A DNA stretch of 64,000 nt, from positions 175,674 to 239,673 of the forward strand of contig JANRBR010000039.1 of assembly GCA_030727405.1 (NCBI GenBank), read 5' to 3'. Each line of letters starts with the position of its first letter. Position 1 is the first letter of the stretch. The position numbers were made by a program, and so were the translations under genes. The notes beneath the pieces were generated by a model, which saw nothing but the letters and a program-made list of their open reading frames with translations, was not told the origin of the DNA and ran no database searches. Shown piece after piece: positions 31,091-40,811 of this stretch. This stretch comes from Crocinitomicaceae bacterium (GTDB lineage Bacteria > Bacteroidota > Bacteroidia > Flavobacteriales_D > Crocinitomicaceae).

Positions 31091-31270
31091 ATGCGATTAA
31101 AACAAAAATCCGCTATTTCACTTGAGGACAAAATGAAATATTCACAAAAAGTACTACAATATTCATTCTCAATGGCACAATGTTCATTTGTATCAAATTG
31201 ATAAAAAGTTCTTAATTACATTTAATACGAAATAAGGAGAGAAACAGGATTCTTTTTATATGTAGAAGTT

Positions 31271-31439
31271 GACAGGCTGCTTGGAGAGGCAGTTTCATTT
31301 TCTAGTTTGATAAGAGTTTAATAGTTTTTGTTGACGTCCCTCGGGAATATATATAAAAAGAGCCTGTCCTTATTATTTAAATCGTACCACTCAGACTTTA
31401 ATGTCTACTACTAGGGAAGGGCTGAAAAGCCCTTTTTTT
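31271..31439 (+). ncRNA. Candidate structured small RNA (6S-like is one possibility)
   Basis: Perfect 8-bp closing stem GACAGGCT (31271-31278)/AGCCTGTC (31361-31368), inner CCCTCGGG and AGAC/GTCT hairpin elements, ends in its own terminator; no supported ORF; separate from the 31061-31090 terminator. Confidence 0.45.
31419..31439 (+). terminator. Rho-independent terminator of the candidate RNA
   Basis: GGGCT-GAAA-AGCCC-TTTTTTT. Confidence 0.75.
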
Positions 31440-32178
31440 ATTGTATTTTATATAGTATTGGCCGACTTGGACTGGCATCATTCTGAAAAGCAGCCAGTTG
31501 AATCTCTAGAATATACGTGCCATCCAATACATCATTCGGGACATAGATTAATTCTGTAATCGTACGTTCAAAATTTGGATTATTGGGAACATTCCAAAAT
31601 GCATGGTGAAAGGCCAAGGCTCCTCCATCCTCTTCTCGGTCTACAGACGGCTGGTCAACCAAAAAATGCTTCACCCCATATTTATTCAATAAATCAACAA
31701 TTTCTATGTCAAAATAACATGGGTTTGTACCTGAATAATTTATGGATTTTTTGTCTGGTGCATTCGGCAAAGTTCGAATGAGCACTGCGTCACTGAAGTC
31801 CTTTTGTAAATAAGGTGCAATTTGAGCTGCTTGAACAAGCAAATCCCCATTTTCCATTTTTACCGGATCCACCGTTATTAACGTTGCACGATAAAAATAC
31901 TCCTTGAGCACATCATTGACAGCATACACCTCTTTGGTAATATGACCGCAACATTCCGTATGCGTACCATGTCCATGCGGGTTGAAATAAACATCGCGAA
32001 AGTTCACACTTCCACCCTCTTCAATGCTGCCAATAAATCCATTCGCTCGAACAGGTTCCATTCTGGGAGGATCAACATACCAAGCCCGAACATTTTCTGG
32101 ACTGGATTGAAGGGTCATTGAAAGATCAATAAGCTCACTTGTCTCAATAAATTCAGTAGTAGTTAGATACAAACGCAT
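31438..32178 (-). CDS. Cyclase family protein (kynurenine formamidase-like superfamily)
   Basis: 'FIETSELIDLSMTLQ', 'NFRDVYFNPHGHGTHTECCGHI' metal-binding HGTHTE motif, 'LVDQPSVDREEDGGALAFHHAFW'. Confidence 0.85.
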   Translation of the reverse strand: MRLYLTTTEFIETSELIDLSMTLQSSPENVRAWYVDPPRMEPVRANGFIGSIEEGGSVNFRDVYFNPHGHGTHTECCGHITKEVYAVNDVLKEYFYRATLITVDPVKMENGDLLVQAAQIAPYLQKDFSDAVLIRTLPNAPDKKSINYSGTNPCYFDIEIVDLLNKYGVKHFLVDQPSVDREEDGGALAFHHAFWNVPNNPNFERTITELIYVPNDVLDGTYILEIQLAAFQNDASPSRPILYKIQ

Positions 32179-32266
32179 GATGTAAAAGTAAGCAATCGCC
32201 CCATTCTTTCAAAAATGCTTTGTTGAAATTGTTTTTAGATTTTATCGCTCCATTCTCAATTAGGAC

Positions 32267-32274
32267 TAACTTTG
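32267..32274 (+). promoter_or_regulatory. -7 promoter box TAACTTTG immediately upstream of glyS
   Basis: Exact TAnnTTTG, 4 nt before the ATG at 32279. Confidence 0.45.
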
Positions 32275-32278
32275 TAGC

Positions 32279-33820
32279 ATGGATCAAAATCAAGACAAAT
32301 TAAAGGACATTATTTCGCATTCAAAAGAATACGGATTTATCTTCCCTTCATCAGAAATTTACGACGGACTTGCAGCAACCTATGATTACGGACAATTGGG
32401 TTCTGAACTGAAAAACAACATCAAAACATATTGGTGGAAAGCAATGGTGCAAATGCACGAAAACATCGTGGGCATCGATGCATCCATTTTCATGCATCCA
32501 ACAACCTGGAAAGCATCAGGTCACGTAGACGCATTTAACGATCCTTTAATTGACAACAAAGATTCCAAGAAACGCTACCGTGCGGATGTGTTATTGGAAG
32601 AACACATGGAGAAAATCCGTCAAAAAATAGAAAAAGAGGTTGAAAAAGGAAAAAATCGCTTTGGAACGGATTTCGATGAAACACAATTCAGGGCTACCAA
32701 TCCTAATGTACTTCGAAACCTTGAGAAAATTGAATCCATTGAAGGTCGAATGCGCGAAGCATTGGAAAACAATGATTTAGAGGCTGTTCGAAACTTAATT
32801 ATCGATCTTGAAATCGTATGTCCCGTATCTGGTTCTAAAAACTGGACCGAAGTGCGTCAATTCAACCTGATGTTCTCTACAGAGTTAGGATCTGTTGCCG
32901 GAGATGCTTCGACCATTTATTTGAGACCTGAAACTGCACAAGGGATTTTTGTTAATTTCTTGAACGTCCAAAAATCTGGCAGAATGAAAATTCCATTTGG
33001 TATTGCCCAAATTGGTAAAGCATTCCGAAACGAAATCGTTGCGCGTCAATTTATTTTCCGTATGCGCGAATTCGAACAAATGGAAATGCAGTTCTTCGTT
33101 CGACCTGGAGAAGAAATGACTTGGTATACGTATTGGAAAGAAGCGCGTGAAAAGTGGCACAAAAACTTAGGCCTAGGAGGAAACCTCTACCGTTTCCATG
33201 ACCACATCAAACTAGCACATTACGCCAATGCTGCTTGTGACATAGAATACAATTTCCCTATGGGATTCAAGGAATTAGAAGGAATTCACTCACGTACAGA
33301 TTTCGATTTAAAGCAACATGAGCAATTTTCTGGTAAAAAACTGCAGTTTTTTGATCCCGAATTGAATCAAAGTTATGTGCCATATGTGGTGGAAACATCT
33401 GTCGGACTAGACCGCATGTTTTTATCGGTTTTAAGCGCTGCCTATCAAAATGAGAAATTGGAAGATGGATCGGAACGTGTCGTGTTGCGCATCCCTCCTG
33501 TTTTAGCGCCTTACAAAGCAGCAGTTCTACCTTTGGTGAAAAAAGATGGACTTCCGGAAAAAGCGAGGGAATTGATGAAGTCACTTCAGTTTGACTACTC
33601 CATTCAATACGACGAAAAGGACTCCATTGGAAAACGCTACAGAAGGCAAGATGCGATTGGTACGCCTTTCTCTATTACCATCGACCATCAAACATTAACA
33701 GATGACACCGTGACGGTTCGAGATCGAGATACCATGGAGCAAATTCGTGTTTCCATCAAAGAACTGGAAGGACTTCTTGCTGAAAAAGCAAGTTGGAAAA
33801 GCGTGTTAAGCACTTTATAA
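32279..33820 (+). CDS. glyS: Glycine--tRNA ligase (eukaryote/archaeal-like homodimeric type)
   Basis: 'EYGFIFPSSEIYDGLAATYDYGQLGSELKNNIK', 'YLRPETAQGIFVNFLNV', 'GKAFRNEIVARQFIFRMREFEQMEMQFF'. Confidence 0.95.
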   Translation: MDQNQDKLKDIISHSKEYGFIFPSSEIYDGLAATYDYGQLGSELKNNIKTYWWKAMVQMHENIVGIDASIFMHPTTWKASGHVDAFNDPLIDNKDSKKRYRADVLLEEHMEKIRQKIEKEVEKGKNRFGTDFDETQFRATNPNVLRNLEKIESIEGRMREALENNDLEAVRNLIIDLEIVCPVSGSKNWTEVRQFNLMFSTELGSVAGDASTIYLRPETAQGIFVNFLNVQKSGRMKIPFGIAQIGKAFRNEIVARQFIFRMREFEQMEMQFFVRPGEEMTWYTYWKEAREKWHKNLGLGGNLYRFHDHIKLAHYANAACDIEYNFPMGFKELEGIHSRTDFDLKQHEQFSGKKLQFFDPELNQSYVPYVVETSVGLDRMFLSVLSAAYQNEKLEDGSERVVLRIPPVLAPYKAAVLPLVKKDGLPEKARELMKSLQFDYSIQYDEKDSIGKRYRRQDAIGTPFSITIDHQTLTDDTVTVRDRDTMEQIRVSIKELEGLLAEKASWKSVLSTL

Positions 33821-33827
33821 TTAAGGC

Positions 33828-34721
33828 TTGAGGTTTTTCTTATTCGTTCAACTTTTATGGTTTTTTTCCATTCCTGGATTCAGTCAACTATTGATGAATC
33901 AAGATGGAGAAGCGTTTACGGACAAGCCCTTTTTCAACAAAGACATCGTTCGAACAAATCGAATCAAATCGATTGAAGGTAACTATTCAACAAAAAAACC
34001 AGGTGAAATCGTTCGCGAAACAAGTGATTGGTTTCGATACAAATTTGATGAAAATGGGCAACTCATTGAAACATTGGACATTCGTAGCTCAAATCGGAAA
34101 AAAGACAGTGTCCTTCATCAATATACTTATGATTCAAAAGGCCTGGTCATTGAACACCGTAAAAGCGAAAATGAAGGATTCACTACCGTTAAATGTACTT
34201 ATGATAGCTTAAATCAACTCGAATCAGAAAGTACTTTCCGTGAAATTTATTCGTACAAGCTGCAAAAAGTAATCGAGTCCAATTTGGTCAATGTCGAATA
34301 TTTTCAATACATCAATCGGACAGATGAAACCGAGCAGATTCGTTTTAACAACTACAGACTTCCGTACTTAGATGTGGTAAGTCATTATAACCAAGACCGA
34401 TACTTAATTGACAAAACCACACATTTCCGAGTAAGTTCCATCGAGCACACTACAAAATACACGTATAATGAACGTGGCTTACTTTCTTCCAAAGCGTTTT
34501 ACAATGAACAAGATGAATTAGCGGATGAAGAATGGAAATACACCTATGATTCATTTGGAAATTTAAGCCAGGTGCATTTTTTTCGCTATGGTGAGTTTCA
34601 AAAAGATTTTCAAGTGGTGTTCGATAACAAAACACACCTTTTAGGCGCAACCATTCAACGTGAGGTCGCAACAGATTTTATGTTGATTTTACGCTTTAAA
34701 AAATATACCTACTTCCACTAA
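33828..34721 (+). CDS. Hypothetical secreted protein with YD/RHS-like repeats
   Basis: TTG start, signal peptide; repeated 'YTYDSKGLVIEHRKSE', 'YTYNERGLLSSKAFYNEQDE', 'YTYDSFGNLSQVHFF'. Confidence 0.6.
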   Translation: MRFFLFVQLLWFFSIPGFSQLLMNQDGEAFTDKPFFNKDIVRTNRIKSIEGNYSTKKPGEIVRETSDWFRYKFDENGQLIETLDIRSSNRKKDSVLHQYTYDSKGLVIEHRKSENEGFTTVKCTYDSLNQLESESTFREIYSYKLQKVIESNLVNVEYFQYINRTDETEQIRFNNYRLPYLDVVSHYNQDRYLIDKTTHFRVSSIEHTTKYTYNERGLLSSKAFYNEQDELADEEWKYTYDSFGNLSQVHFFRYGEFQKDFQVVFDNKTHLLGATIQREVATDFMLILRFKKYTYFH

Positions 34722-34821
34722 ATCCTTCATTAAATTGTCGATGAAGCGTTTGGATTTTTTTTCTACTTGAAAATTTCGGAAATTTGGCATGAAAATAGGT
34801 GTAAACCGAAAAAAGTGAATT

Positions 34822-37800
34822 ATGAAAAAATGGTACATTCTAAGCATACTCTTCCTAAGTTTTTCCTTTGCTCGAGCACAACATGTTGCTTATGACCTCA
34901 GTTCAAATTGGTTTTGGGGACTGAATGCAGGGGTAACCTGGAATACCAATGATGTGAAGAATGTCAATAGTTCGGGGTATGGCCTTACACTGGGACGATC
35001 CTTTAACTATGATTACGGCAAACGCATTAGTTTTGATATACGCGCTCGATATTTAACCGGAAATTGGGTTGGTCAAGACGTCGATACCTTTTCATTAAAT
35101 CAATACGCTGGTGGACCTTTAAGCATCTATCAATTGGATAGCTCTTCCGTTTACGTCAATAACTTTCAGACAGAAGTAAAACGCCTAAGCCTGGAATTGG
35201 TTCTTCATTTGAATAATGTAAAGGAACGAACGGGATTTGATCCCTATGTTTTTGGTGGAATCGGTTTGACTTGGACGCAAACGTATGGTGATTTATTGAA
35301 TGGATTAGACTCGTCATCCCTTTATGATTATTCTTCTTTGATCCAGAATGGACCTATTTCCCCACAACTTCCCTCTACACTTGACGGACTCTATGAAACA
35401 AGATTAGACGGCGGATCAAATAATTCATACAATGTGAAATGGATGCCAAGTTTGGGGTTTGGTCTTGGTTACCAAATCGGCAAACGAGTGAGCATCGGAA
35501 TTGAGCACAAAACAACCTTTACAAGAGGGGATTCTTTTGATGGATTCATTTCAGCAACTCCTCGCACCAAAAATGATTGGTACCATTACACGTCAGGATA
35601 CCTTCAGATTCACTTTAAATCAAGGGCAAATCGACCACTTGCTGAAAACAACACAAATAACGTCAACAATTACACAACAGCAACAAATTGTCCAAAACCT
35701 GTCATTACGGTATTGTCTGGGAATAACAAAACAGTAACCAATAGCCAATATAGACTTGAATGTAAGGTGGGCAACCTGCTTAGTTCAGCTGGAGCAACCC
35801 TATTAAACGACCTAAATCAACCTGTATTATTCAACTATAATGCGTCTACACAAATCATTGATGCTGTCGTTCAATTGCATACTGGACAAAACACCTTCTA
35901 TTTATCAGCCAATAATAATTGCGGAAATGAGGCGGTAACCATCACTGTTACTTTATTGAATTGCACCACACCAACTGCTCAATTTACCAGCCCAAATGGC
36001 GGTTCAACAACTGTGAAGTCAAGTGATTTCGCGTTCAGTGCCATCATCCAAGGAACGGTTAATGCCAGCAACATTAAGTTATTGATGAATGGGATGGCTC
36101 TCAATGGCGCAACGTACAACCCAAACAATGGACTATTGCAGCGAGCGATAACGTTGATTCCAGGTGTAAACACCATTCAGTTGACTGTATCCAATGATTG
36201 TGGGTCTAATACATATAATGCAACCATCAACTATGACAACTGTGTTTCTCCTTCCTTGCAATTAATAAGTCCAAGTGCATCTGGAACCACCACAAATCTT
36301 TCCGCATATACGCTGAGTGCGAACATGAACGGTACGCTAACGAATGCGAAAGTAAAGGTTTTTCAAAATGGCATACTGCTCAACAATGTAAGCATTCAGT
36401 CCAATGGGCAAATACAAATTCCCGTTACACTTGTTGCAGGCTTGAATACCTTTAACTTGGAAGTTAGTAATAACTGTGGAAGTGATTCCGAAATCATTAC
36501 GATCAATTTTCAGAATTGCAACGCTCCTATTGTAACGATTCAAAGTCCAACACAAAATCAGTCCATTACCTCTACAAGCAATCCGATACGATTGAAAGCC
36601 TTGGTGAGTAACGTTAGTTCGAAGCAAAACATTAAACTGATCTTCAACGGAATTGAACAAGCTAATTTTACCTACAATGCCGCTACAGGTTTAGTGGAAC
36701 TCGGACTAAATCCAATAAATGGCAACAATAGCCTTACACTCACCGCGACCAATAATTGCGGTTCCGATGTCGAAACAGTCCAATTTAACAACATTAATTG
36801 TACAGGACAAACACCTGTTGTGTCCATCCTGTCAACAGGCGGAACAACCAACACAGCCATTTATAATTTATTTGCAAGTACTTCATCCGTTGGAAGCTCC
36901 CTACTTTACACACCCACCGTTTCGGTAACACAAAACGGATCTCCCATTGCCTTTAATCAAGCAGCAGGACAAATAAATGCCGTAACAACGCTTTTACCAG
37001 GCATTAACACATTTGTGGTTACAGCAACAAGTGTTTCTTGCGGAAGTGATTCCAAAACAATCACCGTTAATTACAACAATTGCATCGCCCCACAAATCAC
37101 GTTGATTCAACCGACTTCTACCGGAGGGACAACAAATACGAGCTCGCTTTCATTTAAAGCAAATGCAAGCAACATCGCGCAAACACAAAACATTCAATTG
37201 GTTAAAAACGGTCAACAAATACCCTTCACGTTTAACAATGGAATGATTGAAGCGAGCATTAACCTAAGCAACGGCATCAATACGATCACCCTTTCGGTAA
37301 GCAACGCTTGTGGCAATGATGCAAAAACGATCACTGTGAACTACGTTCAATGTATACCACCAACCATTCAACTTAATTCTACCATCGCTACAGGAACGAC
37401 CGTTACGAATGCAAATTTCGCCTTTAACGCGATTATTCTTGGCGCAAGCGGACAAAAAATGAGTTTAAAACTGAATGGTGTTTCCTCGGCATTTAACAAT
37501 GGAAACGATGCCGTTACAGCAAATCTCACACTTGCTCCAGGATTAAATACCATTGTTTTCAGTGCAAGTAACGATTGTGGAGCAGATGTTGAAACGATCT
37601 TGGTAAACTACGACAATTGCCTTGTGCCGGTTATTTCTAATTTCTCCAACAATGCCAGTTCCATTATCGCTTTTGCAAATGCATCTCAAGTGATCTCAGC
37701 GAATATTTCCAATGCTAATGTTCAAAACATTGTCTTCACACAAAATGGGATTCAACGTCCTTTTACATTCACGAATGGCCAATTTAGTGCAGGAATAAAT

Positions 37801-40737
37801 TTAATTTCTGGAGCCAATTCTTTTGTTTTGAGTGTGACAAATAATTGTGGAACAGATCAACACAATTGGAATATGCAATACACTCCTTGCACAGCTCCAA
37901 CAGTTACCATATTGAATCCAAGCAATAGCGGTATCACAGTGAGCGCAGCGAATGTGAATTTTCAAGCCTCTCTTTCAAATATTACGGGACCTCAAGAAAT
38001 CCTTTTGAGTTTAAATGGAAATTCAATTGCAACCTATGCCTACGCGAATGGGAACTTAAATGCCAATTTAAATCTTCAAAATGGATTAAATACCATTGTT
38101 CTTAAAGGCACAAATTCCTGTGGTGTCGACATCAAAACAATCACAGTTTTCTACAATAATTGCGTTGCTCCCATCATTTCAGTGAGCAGTCCATCTACCA
38201 CGAATCCAACGGTTTCAACTGCTGCTTTCACCTACACCGCAAGTGTTCAAAACTTGGCGAATTCTCAAGGAATCCTGTTAAGTTTAAATGGTACTGCCAT
38301 TTCTAATTACACGTATTCGAATGGAAATATAACAGCGCAGGTTAATTTAACTGCCGGAATCAACACATTTGTTTTATCGGTGACTAATGGCTGTGGGTCG
38401 GACATGAAATCAACCAATGTCAACTACCTAAATTGTACATCACCAAGTGTGGTAATTACCAATCCAAGCAACAATAATACGAGCGTTACAAGTGCGGCAT
38501 TTAACTTACAAGCAACGGTTCAACATATGAGTTCGGCTCAGGGAATTAGCCTTACATTAAATAGTGTTGCGCTAACCAATTTCAACTTTGCCAACGGTCA
38601 ATTATCTGCATCCGTGAACCTATCACCTGGATTAAACACCTTTGTTATTTCAGTACTCAATGCTTGTGGTAAGGATACCAAAACCCAAGTCATCAACTAT
38701 ACCGCGTGTACGGCACCTCAAGTACAAATTGTTAGTCCGAATAACACCAATTTTGGCGTATCTAATCCAATGGTGAATTTCCAAGCTACCATTTCTCAAC
38801 TCAATTCATCCCAAGGAATTAACTTGACCTTGAATGGGAATCCTATTTCTAACTATAGTTTCGCGAACGGACAATTATCAGCTAATATCACATTAAACAA
38901 CGGCGTTAACACCATCGCGGTAAGTGCAACAAACAACTGTGGAAATGACGCGCAGAATTGCATCATCCGATATGAACCATGTAATCCACCAGTTATCACG
39001 ATTACAAGTCCAACAGGAACAACGTTCACCGCCAATTCAAATACACTTGCGTTTTCTGGCTCAGTTCAAAACATGACCAGTGCACAAGGCTTAAGTTTAA
39101 CGGTAAATGGAGTGCCTGTATCAGGAGTTCAATTCAATGAGAATTCTGGTCAAGTTACTGCAACCATTCCATTATCGAACGGAAATAATTCCATTGTGTT
39201 AAGTGCAAATGGAACCTGTGGGACGGATACTAAATCAATCAGTGTCAGTTATAATCCATGTATAGCCCCTATCGTCTCCATTACAAATCCATCCACATCG
39301 TTAGCAAGCGTTAGTACAAATAATTACGCATTTTCGGGGACTGTTCAAAATGCTACTGCTCAACAAACGAGTTTGACGGTCAACGGAGTTAATATTTCCA
39401 ATTTCAATTTTACAAATGGAACGGTAACGGCCAATCTTTCACTAGCTAATGGAAACAATGAAATCGTATTAAAAGCGATCAATGCATGTGGAACCGATTA
39501 CAAAACAAGCACCATTAAATACGAAGAATGCCTTGCTCCTCAAGTAACCATCACCAATCCATCAAGCGCAAGTTCTTCCGTAACAAATGCAAACTTCAAT
39601 TTCACTGGGAACATAGAAAACATAGGAAATGGCCAAGGAATAAGCTTAACATTAAATGGAAACATCATTCCAAATGCAAGTTTCAGCAACGGACAAATCT
39701 CAGCGATTCTTACACTGAATAATGGTGTCAATCAAATCGTATTGTCCGCGATAAACAATTGTGGAAATGATAGTCAAACAATCACAGTGATGTTCAATCC
39801 ATGCGTGGCACCAATTGTGTCGATTATTAATCCAGTTGATCTATTTTACGGTGTAAATAGTTCCATTTTCCCTTTTCAAGCGAGCATACAGAACATGCCA
39901 AGTGCCCAAGGAATTAACCTCAGTGTATCCGGTAATCCAGTGAATAATTTCACCTTTAACAATGGGAGTTTAACCGCAACATTGAATTTACCGGAAGGTG
40001 TCAATGAAATCGTTTTAACCGCAACAAATGCTTGTGGTACATCCTCGCAATTGAGAACCATTCGTTATCAAAGTTGCCTTGTGCCCGAAATCATTGTTAC
40101 AACAGACCTTGGATCTGGCAGCACGGTCACGTTTAACAATGTCGTTTACACGGCAACTGTGATTAATTACGCCCCAACAACTGTTTTGCAATTATTGGTG
40201 AATGGCGTGGAACAAACGAACTTTGTTAACTCCAATGGCAACATAAGTGCCTCAATCAATTTAGTTTCAGGGAACAATGATGTCCAATTAACAGCAACAA
40301 GTGCTTGTGGTTCAGACACTGAATTATACAACCTAGATTTTCAGGAAGGAACTCCAAACAATGGAACATCTGGTGGAATGATTCAACAAAATCAAAGTCC
40401 AACAGAAATAAAAAATAATAGCCCACAAAATCAACCTGCGCAACCTAAACCAATTCAACCTACTCCAACTAAACCCACGACGACTCCAACCAAACCAACT
40501 AAACCGGCGCCAACCAAACCAACAGTCAATCCTACTCCTACACCGAATAAACCAACGACAAATCCTACTCAAACACCAGCAAAGCCAGCAAAGCCGACTC
40601 AGCCAACTAAGCCAGAACCGGTAAAACCAACATCTGGGGGAGGCACTAATACGACGACACCTCAACAAAGTCCACAAAACCCATCAAAAACAAAAACACC
40701 AAAAGGTGGAACAACTGAAAAAGGAGGAGGCAAATAA
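34822..40737 (+). CDS. Giant repeat protein: signal peptide + OM beta-barrel-like domain + 17 two-Cys repeats + Pro/Thr/Lys-rich tail
   Basis: 1971-aa ORF; N-terminal barrel-like region to about residue 285 ('YVFGGIGLTWTQ', 'LGFGLGYQIGKRVSIGIEHKTTF'); then 17 manually aligned repeats; then 'PTKPTTTPTKPTKPAPTKPTVNPTPTPNKP' tail. Confidence 0.85.
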   Translation: MKKWYILSILFLSFSFARAQHVAYDLSSNWFWGLNAGVTWNTNDVKNVNSSGYGLTLGRSFNYDYGKRISFDIRARYLTGNWVGQDVDTFSLNQYAGGPLSIYQLDSSSVYVNNFQTEVKRLSLELVLHLNNVKERTGFDPYVFGGIGLTWTQTYGDLLNGLDSSSLYDYSSLIQNGPISPQLPSTLDGLYETRLDGGSNNSYNVKWMPSLGFGLGYQIGKRVSIGIEHKTTFTRGDSFDGFISATPRTKNDWYHYTSGYLQIHFKSRANRPLAENNTNNVNNYTTATNCPKPVITVLSGNNKTVTNSQYRLECKVGNLLSSAGATLLNDLNQPVLFNYNASTQIIDAVVQLHTGQNTFYLSANNNCGNEAVTITVTLLNCTTPTAQFTSPNGGSTTVKSSDFAFSAIIQGTVNASNIKLLMNGMALNGATYNPNNGLLQRAITLIPGVNTIQLTVSNDCGSNTYNATINYDNCVSPSLQLISPSASGTTTNLSAYTLSANMNGTLTNAKVKVFQNGILLNNVSIQSNGQIQIPVTLVAGLNTFNLEVSNNCGSDSEIITINFQNCNAPIVTIQSPTQNQSITSTSNPIRLKALVSNVSSKQNIKLIFNGIEQANFTYNAATGLVELGLNPINGNNSLTLTATNNCGSDVETVQFNNINCTGQTPVVSILSTGGTTNTAIYNLFASTSSVGSSLLYTPTVSVTQNGSPIAFNQAAGQINAVTTLLPGINTFVVTATSVSCGSDSKTITVNYNNCIAPQITLIQPTSTGGTTNTSSLSFKANASNIAQTQNIQLVKNGQQIPFTFNNGMIEASINLSNGINTITLSVSNACGNDAKTITVNYVQCIPPTIQLNSTIATGTTVTNANFAFNAIILGASGQKMSLKLNGVSSAFNNGNDAVTANLTLAPGLNTIVFSASNDCGADVETILVNYDNCLVPVISNFSNNASSIIAFANASQVISANISNANVQNIVFTQNGIQRPFTFTNGQFSAGINLISGANSFVLSVTNNCGTDQHNWNMQYTPCTAPTVTILNPSNSGITVSAANVNFQASLSNITGPQEILLSLNGNSIATYAYANGNLNANLNLQNGLNTIVLKGTNSCGVDIKTITVFYNNCVAPIISVSSPSTTNPTVSTAAFTYTASVQNLANSQGILLSLNGTAISNYTYSNGNITAQVNLTAGINTFVLSVTNGCGSDMKSTNVNYLNCTSPSVVITNPSNNNTSVTSAAFNLQATVQHMSSAQGISLTLNSVALTNFNFANGQLSASVNLSPGLNTFVISVLNACGKDTKTQVINYTACTAPQVQIVSPNNTNFGVSNPMVNFQATISQLNSSQGINLTLNGNPISNYSFANGQLSANITLNNGVNTIAVSATNNCGNDAQNCIIRYEPCNPPVITITSPTGTTFTANSNTLAFSGSVQNMTSAQGLSLTVNGVPVSGVQFNENSGQVTATIPLSNGNNSIVLSANGTCGTDTKSISVSYNPCIAPIVSITNPSTSLASVSTNNYAFSGTVQNATAQQTSLTVNGVNISNFNFTNGTVTANLSLANGNNEIVLKAINACGTDYKTSTIKYEECLAPQVTITNPSSASSSVTNANFNFTGNIENIGNGQGISLTLNGNIIPNASFSNGQISAILTLNNGVNQIVLSAINNCGNDSQTITVMFNPCVAPIVSIINPVDLFYGVNSSIFPFQASIQNMPSAQGINLSVSGNPVNNFTFNNGSLTATLNLPEGVNEIVLTATNACGTSSQLRTIRYQSCLVPEIIVTTDLGSGSTVTFNNVVYTATVINYAPTTVLQLLVNGVEQTNFVNSNGNISASINLVSGNNDVQLTATSACGSDTELYNLDFQEGTPNNGTSGGMIQQNQSPTEIKNNSPQNQPAQPKPIQPTPTKPTTTPTKPTKPAPTKPTVNPTPTPNKPTTNPTQTPAKPAKPTQPTKPEPVKPTSGGGTNTTTPQQSPQNPSKTKTPKGGTTEKGGGK
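35686..40350 (+). repeat. 17 tandem divergent repeats of about 90 aa (about 270 bp each), Ig-like by pattern
   Basis: Each begins NC/PC/QC/EC/AC/SC + xxP and contains 'LNG...F.NG...A...L..G.N...L...N.CG.D....'; spacing CG-x(about 12)-C into the next repeat. Confidence 0.88.
40351..40734 (+). repeat. Low-complexity Pro/Thr/Lys/Asn-rich coding tail
   Basis: Repeated CCAACYAAACC-type codon runs encoding PTKPT units. Confidence 0.8.
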
Positions 40738-40749
40738 GCCTCCTTTTTT
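40726..40749 (+). terminator. Rho-independent terminator overlapping the stop codon
   Basis: GGAGGC-aaataa-GCCTCC-TTTTTT; the TAA stop at 40735-40737 lies in the loop. Confidence 0.75.
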
Positions 40750-40811
40750 CTTTAAATTAATAGGGAAATTCATCATTTCTTGCTATATTCGCAATCTTAA
40801 AATTTAGTGAA

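Noticed and set aside
31438-32178. Functional link between the kynurenine-formamidase-like cyclase gene and the MbnP/MbnH kynurenine chemistry
   Set aside because: The cyclase family acts on small molecules and is widespread; the gene is on the opposite strand beyond two terminators, so proximity is probably coincidental.
33828-34721. RHS-type polymorphic toxin
   Set aside because: Only a few weak YD-like repeats, no RHS core motif, no toxin C-terminus or immunity gene.
35686-40350. Long repeat array as possible CRISPR
   Set aside because: The period is about 270 bp, in frame with one continuous ORF, and similarity is at the protein level; no short identical repeats with unique spacers.
40333-40677. 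Trp/Arg-rich minus-strand ORF (114 aa)
   Set aside because: Antisense translation of the Pro/Thr/Lys low-complexity tail; no start signals or family resemblance.
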